NCBI GenBank assembly: GCA_003221435.1
Contig: QHRS01000192.1
Span: 998 to 6,446, forward strand
DNA from: Candidatus Rokuibacteriota bacterium
GTDB taxonomy: Bacteria > Methylomirabilota > Methylomirabilia > Rokubacteriales > CSP1-6
Reading direction: 5' to 3'
Length of the DNA: 5,449 bases
The translations under genes were made by a program, and so were the position numbers. Every line of letters starts with the position of its first letter. Position 1 is the stretch's first letter. Under the pieces are notes generated by a model, which made no database searches, was not told the origin of the DNA, and was given only the letters and a program-made list of their open reading frames with translations. This document shows positions 1 through 4,678 of the stretch, piece by piece.

Positions 1-26
1 AGACCGTCGGCGCCCACATCACCTGA
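1..26 (+). CDS. 3' end of an upstream gene (partial, last codons only)
   Basis: The third frame reads seven codons (TVGAHIT) and ends in TGA at 24-26. All seven codons end in C, which matches the extreme GC3 bias of the other genes here. Frame 2 also closes soon, at 32-34, but has no such bias. A strong hairpin resembling a terminator starts 36 bases after the TGA, as expected at a gene end. The fragment is too short to assign a product. Confidence 0.35.
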
Positions 27-61
27 TCGGCTGACGGGCCGCCCCGCGGCCCCAGAGGTAA

Positions 62-105
62 GAGCGGCCCGCGTGGCTTCACCGCAGCGCGGGCCGTTCG
101 GTTTG
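62..105 (+). terminator. Probable intrinsic terminator of the gene ending at 26
   Basis: Arms 65-73 (CGGCCCGCG) and 88-96 (CGCGGGCCG) pair perfectly over 9 bp. The stem extends to 62-73 with 88-99 if one G-U pair is allowed. The loop is 14 nt. The tail (TTCGGTTTG) is only partly T-rich, so termination may be weaker than for a classical site. The position just after the putative stop codon at 24-26 supports the call. Confidence 0.6.
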
Positions 106-143
106 TCCGGCTCCCACAACCCCCGAGGGCCCGGGGGGGCCTC

Positions 144-179
144 ACGGCTGGCGTAGACAGCGCGAGAGGGGCCAGCCGT
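144..179. repeat. Perfect 9-bp inverted repeat (hairpin) in the intergenic gap
   Basis: ACGGCTGGC at 144-152 pairs perfectly with GCCAGCCGT at 171-179 around an 18-nt loop. The loop contains AGCGCG (159-164), which could instead pair with CGCGCT at 182-187. No T-tract follows on either strand. It lies in the gap between the upstream gene's terminator and the 3' end of the cysteine synthase. It could be a rho-assisted 3' structure for the - strand gene or a small structured RNA. The rest of the gap 27-326 shows no convincing gene. Confidence 0.4.
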
Positions 180-326
180 AACGCGCTGAGATTAGGGCGG
201 GGGCGTCGGGCACCCCGGCCAGGCTGACACGGTCCTGCCGGGCGGGCGGCTTAGCGAGGATGCTCGAGCGGCGTCGGTGCCGTCAACATGGGACTCCTGC
301 CGGGCGCGACCTCCATCGCGGCGACG

Positions 327-1256
327 TCAATCCCAGAGACGAGTCGAGAAGTACCGCTCGCCGATGTCGTTGAACACGGTGACAAAGCGGCCGCGCCGTT
401 CGCGGCGCGCGATGTGCTCGACCCCCACCATATACGCGCCCGACGACTGGCCGACGAAGAACCCCGCGCGCGCCAGCCTCACGCACATCGCGTAGGCCTC
501 GTCGACGGTGACATCGATCCGCTCGTCGATGACCTTCTCGTCCAGGATCGCGGGCACGATGTCCTCGGGACGCCCGAGCGGCTTGAGCCCCTCGATCCCG
601 GGAAAGACTTCGGGGACGATGCAGATGACGCGGATCGCCGGGTCGTGCTCCTTGAGGCGTCTGCCCACGCCCGTCACGGTGCCGCCCGTGCCGACGCCCA
701 GGACCACATGGGTGAGCCGACCGCCGGTCTGCTCCAGGATCTCGACGGCCGTCGTCTCGTAGTGCGCGCGCCAGTTGTCGTCGTTGCTGTACTGGTCGCA
801 GAAGAAGTAGCGGTCGGGGTTGGCCCGGTGGCGGCGGTGCACCTCGCGCAGCGCCTCGTCGTAGCCCTGCAGCGCGTCCGTGAAGATCAGGCGAGCGCCG
901 TGCGCCTGCATCCGCTTCTTTCGCTCGGCGCTGGCGTTTTCGGGGATCACGATCTCGACCGGGTGGCCGATGATCCGCCCGATCATCGCGTAGGCGATGC
1001 CGGCGTTGCCCGACGAGCTGTCGAGCACGGTCTTGCCGGGCTGGAGCCGCCCGTCGGCCAGCGCACCGAGCAGCATCCGGAGCACGGGGCGGTCCTTGAG
1101 CGAGCCGCCGGGGTTGAGCGACTCCATCTTGACGAGCACCTCGACGTCGGGCAGCTCGCGACGGAAGGTCTCCACCGGCACCAGCGGGGTGTTGCCGACC
1201 GCCCGCAGCGCGGGGTACCGGCCCAGCAGCGACTCGATGCGCGGGTCCCACGGCAT
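327..1256 (-). CDS. Cysteine synthase-family PLP-dependent enzyme
   Basis: This complete 309-aa protein belongs to the fold-type II PLP family (O-acetylserine or O-phosphoserine sulfhydrylase, or cystathionine beta-synthase core), near the family's usual length of about 300. The Schiff-base lysine is K54 in NPGGSLKDRP. SSSGNAG at 80-86 is the substrate-binding loop, usually TSGNTG. GVGTGGTVTG at 187-196 binds the PLP phosphate, and GQSSGA at 269-274 matches the usual GISSGA. The C-terminal DIGERYFST (297-305) resembles the D-x-G-x-RYLST ending of CysM/CysK. The family is cytosolic and makes cysteine from an activated serine and a sulfur donor. The ATG at 1256 is preceded by AGGGGA at 5 nt. 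There is no CBS regulatory domain. The exact substrate cannot be read from sequence, so no gene symbol is given. The gene is divergent from the flavin oxidoreductase gene. Confidence 0.93.
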   Translation of the reverse strand: MPWDPRIESLLGRYPALRAVGNTPLVPVETFRRELPDVEVLVKMESLNPGGSLKDRPVLRMLLGALADGRLQPGKTVLDSSSGNAGIAYAMIGRIIGHPVEIVIPENASAERKKRMQAHGARLIFTDALQGYDEALREVHRRHRANPDRYFFCDQYSNDDNWRAHYETTAVEILEQTGGRLTHVVLGVGTGGTVTGVGRRLKEHDPAIRVICIVPEVFPGIEGLKPLGRPEDIVPAILDEKVIDERIDVTVDEAYAMCVRLARAGFFVGQSSGAYMVGVEHIARRERRGRFVTVFNDIGERYFSTRLWD

Positions 1257-1307
1257 GATGGTCCCCTGCGCTCCTATTCCGCGGCCCGCTGAATGGTCAC
1301 GGGGACG

Positions 1308-1313
1308 ATTCTA
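1308..1313 (-). promoter_or_regulatory. Candidate -10 box for the cysteine synthase gene
   Basis: On the - strand this reads TAGAAT, five of six matches to TATAAT, about 50 bases upstream of the ATG. No TTGACA-like box sits 16-18 bp further up; the bases there are GGGGCG. The promoter would therefore depend on an activator or another sigma factor. Weak evidence. Confidence 0.3.
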
Positions 1314-1369
1314 CCGTACGCCGCACGCGGCGCCCCGGGCGCGGCGGGAGCCTCGACGGCGCACCGGGG

Positions 1370-1399
1370 TTGACAACGGGGCCGGCATCTGGGACTTAT
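1370..1399 (+). promoter_or_regulatory. Candidate sigma-70 promoter of the flavin oxidoreductase gene
   Basis: A perfect TTGACA lies at 1370-1375. The best box about 18 bp downstream is ACTTAT (1394-1399), which matches TATAAT at only three positions. Transcription would then begin at about 1406, almost at the ATG at 1407, giving a leaderless mRNA. This agrees with the lack of a well-placed Shine-Dalgarno sequence before that ATG. Confidence 0.35.
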
Positions 1400-1406
1400 C
1401 TCCATC

Positions 1407-2501
1407 ATGCACGTCGGCATGGCTACGATCTTCCAGAACCCCGGCAGGGCGCGCACGGATCGCGAGGTCTATCAAGACGAGCTGAGGCTCGCGAACCTGG
1501 CGGAGCCCCTGGGATTCGAGTCCATCTGGGGTGTCGAGCACCACTTCACGGATTACACCATGTGCCCCGACGTGCTGCAGTTCCTCACCTACATGGCCGG
1601 GCAGACCGAGCACATCGCGCTCGGCTCGATGGTCGTCGTGCTGCCGTGGCACGATCCGATGCGCGTCGCCGAGGAAGTGTCGATGCTCGACAACATCTCC
1701 AACGGGCGTGTGATCCTCGGCCTCGGGCGGGGCGCCGGCAAGGTCGAGTTCGACGGCTTTCGCATGCCGATGGAGGAGTCGCGCCAGCGCTTCGTCGAGG
1801 CCGCGGAGATGCTGCTGCGCGGGCTCGAGCGCGGCTACTGCGAGTACGACGGCACGTTCGTCAAGCAGCCGAAGGCGGACATCCGGCCGGCACCCTTCAA
1901 GTCGTTTCGCGGCCGCACCTACGCCGCCGCGGTCTCGCCCGAGTCCGCCCGCATCATGGCGGAGCTGGGCGTCGGTATCCTTATCATTCCGCAGAAGCCA
2001 TGGGCGGAGGTCGCGCGGGAGCTCGACGCCTACCGGACGATCTACCGAGAGGTGAACACGGTCGACGCGATGCCGCCGATCGGCGCCGGCTGGGTCTTCT
2101 GCGACGAGCGCGAGGACCGCGCGCGCGAGCTGGCGCGGCGCTACATCGGCGGCTACTACCGGTCGGTCCTCGAGCATTATCAGTTCGCCAGCGGGCATCT
2201 GGGGACGACCAGGGGCTACGAGTATTACGGCAAGATGGCCGACAAGATCGCGACCTATGGCGTCGACATCGTGATCGACTTCTTCATGAACCTCCAGGTG
2301 TGGGGCACACCCGAGCAGTGCTACGAGAAGATCGTCGAGGTTCGCGATCGCGTCGGCAGCGACACGTTCGTCGGCGTCTTCAGCTACGCCGGCATGCCGT
2401 ACGAGGAGGCCGAGCGGAACGTGCGTCTGTTCGCGGCCGAGGTGCTGCCGGCGCTGCGGAAGCTCGGCCGGGAAACGCTCCTCGCCGACCATCGTGCCTG
2501 A
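1407..2501 (+). CDS. LLM class (luciferase-like) flavin-dependent oxidoreductase
   Basis: This complete 364-aa protein belongs to the bacterial luciferase-like monooxygenase superfamily, TIM-barrel enzymes that use reduced FMN or F420 and usually oxidise small organic molecules with O2. Hallmarks are an N-terminal beta strand (MHVGMATIF), GFESIWGVEHHF at 36-47 with the family's E-H-H-F signature, HDPMRVAEE at 82-90, LDNISNGR at 94-101 and GLGRG at 105-109. The C-terminal WGTPEQCYEKI segment is also typical. The length is normal for the family. The ATG at 1407 fits the usual family N-terminus. No good Shine-Dalgarno precedes it; the nearest GGGA is 12 nt away. A second in-frame ATG at 1419 would lose part of the first strand. 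The gene is divergent from the cysteine synthase gene. A role in organosulfur use is possible but unsupported, and the substrate and cofactor are unknown. Confidence 0.93.
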   Translation: MHVGMATIFQNPGRARTDREVYQDELRLANLAEPLGFESIWGVEHHFTDYTMCPDVLQFLTYMAGQTEHIALGSMVVVLPWHDPMRVAEEVSMLDNISNGRVILGLGRGAGKVEFDGFRMPMEESRQRFVEAAEMLLRGLERGYCEYDGTFVKQPKADIRPAPFKSFRGRTYAAAVSPESARIMAELGVGILIIPQKPWAEVARELDAYRTIYREVNTVDAMPPIGAGWVFCDEREDRARELARRYIGGYYRSVLEHYQFASGHLGTTRGYEYYGKMADKIATYGVDIVIDFFMNLQVWGTPEQCYEKIVEVRDRVGSDTFVGVFSYAGMPYEEAERNVRLFAAEVLPALRKLGRETLLADHRA

Positions 2502-2692
2502 CGGCGCCTTCTCCTCACCCTCGGCGTGCCCCGACTCGAGCGGCGTGAAGTGTTCCGCGCTGCTGGCCTCAGGCCGACCTTGTGCGACAATCCAGGGAGG
2601 TGGACCGCCGATTATGATCAGGCTCCGCTTCGTTCGACGGGGTGACGGCGCCCTCATGACGCGCGGAGCGTAGATCGCCGAGGTTGGGAGCG

Positions 2693-2926
2693 ATGGGGGC
2701 GGCGTGGTTCTTTCTCGTCTGGGCCCTGGGCGCGCACAACGGTCACTCCTTCACGACCCGGGTCGTCATCGACCGAATCGTGATGCCGACGCAAGAGGTG
2801 TGCGAGGCGGCGAGGCACGGGGTCGAGGAGTACCTGGTAGGAGACGAAGGGGCGCTGTACAAGCCGGGTCCGTGTGAACCGGTGCCACGCGAGCGCGAGC
2901 AGCGACGGGACGCCAGCTCGACGTAG
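2693..2926 (+). CDS. Small hypothetical protein, probably exported, two cysteines
   Basis: The gene encodes 77 aa from the ATG at 2693; a TTG at 2684 would add three residues. GAGG at 2680-2683 lies 9 nt before the ATG, and GGGAG lies closer. The N-terminus is strongly hydrophobic (AAWFFLVWALGAHNG), like a signal peptide or anchor, though without the usual positive charges. The rest is polar and holds two cysteines, in the contexts EVCEAAR and GPCEP. This layout is seen in many small uncharacterised secreted proteins where the pair may form a disulfide. I do not recognise the family. The tail is rich in Arg and Glu. Coding-like GC3 bias continues in frame past the TAG at 2924 to a second TAG at 2981, so this form may be truncated. 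It is separated from the flavin oxidoreductase gene by about 190 bases in which I see no convincing gene. Confidence 0.6.
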   Translation: MGAAWFFLVWALGAHNGHSFTTRVVIDRIVMPTQEVCEAARHGVEEYLVGDEGALYKPGPCEPVPREREQRRDASST

Positions 2927-3006
2927 AGCACGTTCGGCATCGCCGCCGCGGGCGTGTTGATCCGGAGGTTCCTCAGCGAGTAGCGGCGAAAGGGACGCGT
3001 TCGGCT

Positions 3007-3063
3007 CCGACTCGCCTTGCCCGATCCAGACCCGCCTCTGACCCCACCCCCTGGGCGAGTCGG
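3007..3063. repeat. Perfect 10-bp inverted repeat upstream of the pilin promoter
   Basis: CCGACTCGCC at 3007-3016 is the exact reverse complement of GGCGAGTCGG at 3054-3063, with 37 bp between the arms. As RNA it would be a long-looped stem without a T-tract, so it is a poor terminator. As DNA the arms lie about 125-180 bp upstream of the sigma-54 -24 element, a common range for enhancer-binding-protein sites. The gap 2927-3186 otherwise holds only the possible sigma-70 promoter and the in-frame extension of the small gene. Confidence 0.4.
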
Positions 3064-3130
3064 CGCAGAAGCAAGTGCTGTCAAGGTGGCACTTTCGTCA
3101 ATATCCGGGTGCCGTCCGCTCACCTAGTAT

Positions 3131-3158
3131 TTGTTGCCGCTGTTCCCAACTCTTTAAT
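3131..3158 (+). promoter_or_regulatory. Candidate sigma-70 promoter upstream of the pilin operon
   Basis: TTGTTG (3131-3136), a 16-bp spacer and TTTAAT (3153-3158) match the consensus at three of six and five of six positions. It lies in an AT-richer stretch and would start near 3165, about 50 bases upstream of the pilW ATG. It could give basal expression alongside the sigma-54 promoter. Confidence 0.3.
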
Positions 3159-3186
3159 TCTCGGCTGATCGCTTCGGAGTCTGCCT

Positions 3187-3202
3187 TGGCAGGGAAGTTG
3201 CT
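3187..3202 (+). promoter_or_regulatory. Sigma-54 (RpoN) promoter of the minor-pilin operon
   Basis: The sequence TGGCAGGGAAGTTGCT matches the consensus TGGCACG-N4-TTGCW at every position but one (C to G at the sixth). The invariant GG (3188-3189) and GC (3200-3201) are exactly 12 bp apart, as required. Transcription would start near 3213. Type IV pilin genes are often RpoN-dependent and activated by PilR, an NtrC-family protein, in Pseudomonas and Geobacter. Here the promoter sits directly before minor pilins instead of the major pilin. Confidence 0.7.
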
Positions 3203-3215
3203 GCTTACGCGAGGC

Positions 3216-4082
3216 ATGAAGCGATTTCCTTATGAAAAGGCTGACAAGGAGTTGAGACCGTTCTGCTCGGTTTCTTCGAATCAGCGAGGGTTCACGCTCG
3301 CCGAACTCCTGGTGACGACGGCCATCGTGGGACTGGTCATGGCGGCAGTCCTCAGCGTCCAGATGAGCGGCGCCACGATCAGCCAGACCAGTTCGAACAA
3401 GGCCGAGGCCCAGCAGTCCGCGCGAGCGGCCATGATGATGGAAGAGGACCTGCGCGCCGCCGGGTATGGCTATCCTCCCTCTCAATCCCAGATCACTCCT
3501 CCGGGCGGCGGCGCCAACGTCACCGCCAACATCATTACGGCCGCGACCGCGAGCGCCATCACGTTCACGGCCGACGTCGCGAACGCATCGACCAGCCTCA
3601 CCGGTGCGGTGAATTCAGGGGCCACCGTCCTTTCCGTGACCGACGCCTCGAAAATCGCCGTAAACGACATCATCTACCTCATCAACTACACCCAGGCGTC
3701 GAGCCTCGTCGTCAAGACGATCACGGGCAACAACATCACTACGGTCACAGGGGTCACCTGTCCGGGAGTTCCTCCCCCTTGTTATCCGGCGGGGGCGGTG
3801 GTTGGCCGCGCGCGCGCCATCGCCTACTCTTGGAACCAAGCGACACTGACGCTTTCCAAGGACGCCGGCGATGGCGCGGGGTCGCAGCCCGCAGTCACGG
3901 GGGTTCAGGCCTTTCAACTGCGCTATTTCGACGCGAACGACGCCGAAATTCTGCCGGCGAACCTGGCCGCCAATCTCCCGAACATTCGGCGCGTCATGAT
4001 CGACCTGACCGCTCGATCGGCGACGGCCCTGAATCAAGGAACCTTCAGAGGCACCTCGTCGGTCCGTCCGAGGAATCTGTAA
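3216..4082 (+). CDS. pilW: PilW/GspJ-like prepilin (type IV minor pilin)
   Basis: From the ATG at 3216 this is 288 aa. The prepilin peptidase site is QRG|FTLAE, with Gly25, Phe26 and the conserved Glu at mature position 5 (E30), followed by a hydrophobic helix to about residue 46. AEAQQSARAAMMMEEDLRAAGYG (63-85, quoted in part from the PilW pattern) is the typical PilW amphipathic segment ending in D-L-R-x-A-G-Y. A beta-rich head follows, with a segment SGATVLSVTDAS at 134-145 and a Cys-Pro loop C182-C189. The end, VRPRNL, resembles PilW/GspJ proteins. After PilD-type cleavage it would sit in the inner membrane and help prime the pilus. The start is uncertain: an upstream in-frame ATG at 3075 lies before the sigma-54 promoter and is unlikely; ATG 3216 has almost no 5' leader; TTG 3252 would give a more usual 13-residue leader. 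Confidence 0.85.
   Translation: MKRFPYEKADKELRPFCSVSSNQRGFTLAELLVTTAIVGLVMAAVLSVQMSGATISQTSSNKAEAQQSARAAMMMEEDLRAAGYGYPPSQSQITPPGGGANVTANIITAATASAITFTADVANASTSLTGAVNSGATVLSVTDASKIAVNDIIYLINYTQASSLVVKTITGNNITTVTGVTCPGVPPPCYPAGAVVGRARAIAYSWNQATLTLSKDAGDGAGSQPAVTGVQAFQLRYFDANDAEILPANLAANLPNIRRVMIDLTARSATALNQGTFRGTSSVRPRNL
3246..3251 (+). promoter_or_regulatory. Shine-Dalgarno-like AAGGAG inside the pilW leader
   Basis: AAGGAG is the best ribosome-binding sequence near the pilW start, but it lies downstream of ATG 3216 and directly abuts TTG 3252, with zero spacing. It bears on the start choice without settling it. It may reflect a reinitiation site where the short frame from ATG 3232 ends. Confidence 0.3.
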
Positions 4083-4087
4083 CGGTA

Positions 4088-4094
4088 GAGAGGA
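4088..4094 (+). promoter_or_regulatory. Ribosome binding site of the 36-codon micro-gene
   Basis: GAGAGGA lies 7 nt before the GTG at 4102, a normal spacing. It sits just after the pilW stop and is the main evidence that this small frame is translated. Confidence 0.45.
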
Positions 4095-4101
4095 CAGCAC
4101 T

Positions 4102-4212
4102 GTGACGCCGCCCAACCCCAACTTCAGCTACGACACGCGCTTCAACACGACCCCTCCGCCGGGAACACCGATGGGGGTGGGCTTCACGACGGGCCCGTGG
4201 TCTCAAAAGTGA
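4102..4212 (+). CDS. 36-aa micro-protein between pilW and pilV
   Basis: The frame opens after a TGA at 4030-4032. GTG 4102 is the only ATG, GTG or TTG in it before the stop, and it has GAGAGGA 7 nt upstream. It ends in TGA at 4210-4212, directly abutting the pilV ribosome binding site GAGGAG. The peptide has no hydrophobic segment or prepilin site. Its core, SYDTRFNTTPPPGTPMG, and its end, GPWSQK, resemble from memory a D-x-R-x(3)-PPP-x-x-P...W tail at the C-terminus of some long PilX-like pilus proteins. Here the tail stands alone. It is therefore either a real small partner of the minor pilins, or a remnant of a lost gene. It fills the 141-base space between pilW and pilV almost exactly, which suggests coupled translation. 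No function can be assigned. Confidence 0.5.
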   Translation: MTPPNPNFSYDTRFNTTPPPGTPMGVGFTTGPWSQK

Positions 4213-4216
4213 GGAG
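4211..4216 (+). promoter_or_regulatory. Ribosome binding site deciding the pilV start
   Basis: GAGGAG lies 7 nt before the ATG at 4224. This selects ATG 4224 over the earlier in-frame GTG at 4197, which has no such site and would lengthen the leader by nine residues. The site overlaps the stop codon of the micro-gene. Confidence 0.75.
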
Positions 4217-4223
4217 TTCAGTC

Positions 4224-4631
4224 ATGCGAACGCGATGGGATGCTCGAGGCATGACCCTCATCGAGGTACTGGTCGCCATCTCGATTATCACGGTCGCCCT
4301 CCTGGCCCTGCTGGGCATGCTCTCCGGCGGCTCTCTCGAAGTGGCCGCCGGCGGCGGTCAGTCGAAGTCGACGGGCTATGCCCGGCAACAGGTGGAGCAA
4401 CTCAGAAACCAGCCTCTATGCCCAGCCGCCCCACCGTGCTTTCCGACCAACGGCACGGACAACCCCGATCCCGGGAACCCTGGACTCGTCAGAACATGGA
4501 CGATCACCTCGTCCGGCCCCACCGTCGCGCCGAACCGGCTGTGGGACATCACCGTGACGGTGACGTCGACGCAGGCGTCCCCGGCGGCCGCGGCCCAAAA
4601 CATCACCATCCAGACGATGAGGGCGGAGTGA
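4224..4631 (+). CDS. pilV: PilV-like prepilin (type IV minor pilin)
   Basis: From ATG 4224 this is 135 aa with an ideal 9-residue basic leader and the prepilin peptidase site ARG|MTLIE (Gly9, Met10, Glu14 at mature position 5). The hydrophobic helix runs to about residue 33. GYARQQVEQLRNQP (51-64) is the standard PilV/GspI amphipathic segment. It is followed by a Cys-Pro loop C66-C72 and a small beta-rich head with Thr/Val-rich strands (WDITVTVTSTQ). It would be cleaved and methylated by a PilD-type peptidase, then join the minor-pilin priming complex in the inner membrane. Its start lies directly after the micro-gene, and its stop overlaps a possible GTG start of the next gene. GspI-like pseudopilin function in a type II secretion system is an alternative, but the PilX-like neighbour favours a pilus. 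Confidence 0.85.
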   Translation: MRTRWDARGMTLIEVLVAISIITVALLALLGMLSGGSLEVAAGGGQSKSTGYARQQVEQLRNQPLCPAAPPCFPTNGTDNPDPGNPGLVRTWTITSSGPTVAPNRLWDITVTVTSTQASPAAAAQNITIQTMRAE

Positions 4632-4678
4632 CCGCCTACCTTTGGCGCCGCGCCGATCGAAAGAAGATTCCAAACACC

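Noticed and set aside
233..306. 12-bp direct repeat TCCTGCCGGGCG at 233-244 and 295-306
   Set aside because: Two copies of a GC-rich word only; no array or mobile-element context.
288..1292. Long + strand open frame (334 codons) opposite the cysteine synthase, and a - strand frame at 283-1251
   Set aside because: Antisense and out-of-frame shadows of the PLP enzyme gene; their products are Arg/Ala/His-rich with no family motif.
1370..2548. Long + strand frame overlapping the flavin oxidoreductase in another phase
   Set aside because: Arg/Gly/Ala-rich shadow, no motif.
2499..2652. 10-bp direct repeat TGACGGCGCC at 2499-2508 and 2643-2652
   Set aside because: Short and GC-rich, no other mobile-element or att-site feature; likely chance.
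1311..2657. Very long - strand open frame (448 codons) opposite the flavin oxidoreductase
   Set aside because: A shadow created by high GC3; no recognisable motif, and the + strand frame has clear family signatures.
2614..2673. 19-codon frame (ATG 2614) after AGGGAGG
   Set aside because: Spacing of 13 nt from the ribosome-like site is too long, and the peptide has no distinguishing feature.
3087..3101. TGGCAC resembling a second sigma-54 -24 element
   Set aside because: The -12 position reads TCAA instead of TTGC.
2743..3123. - strand frame with a protein-like stretch (LRNLRINTPAAAMPNVLYVE) near 2920-2980
   Set aside because: Only this short stretch looks natural; the rest is Ser/Arg/Pro-rich. 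It shares the wobble phase of the + strand extension, which explains the bias.
3075..3215. N-terminal extension of pilW from an ATG at 3075
   Set aside because: It would place the sigma-54 promoter inside the gene and a 72-residue segment before the prepilin cleavage site; AT-rich, non-coding-like composition.
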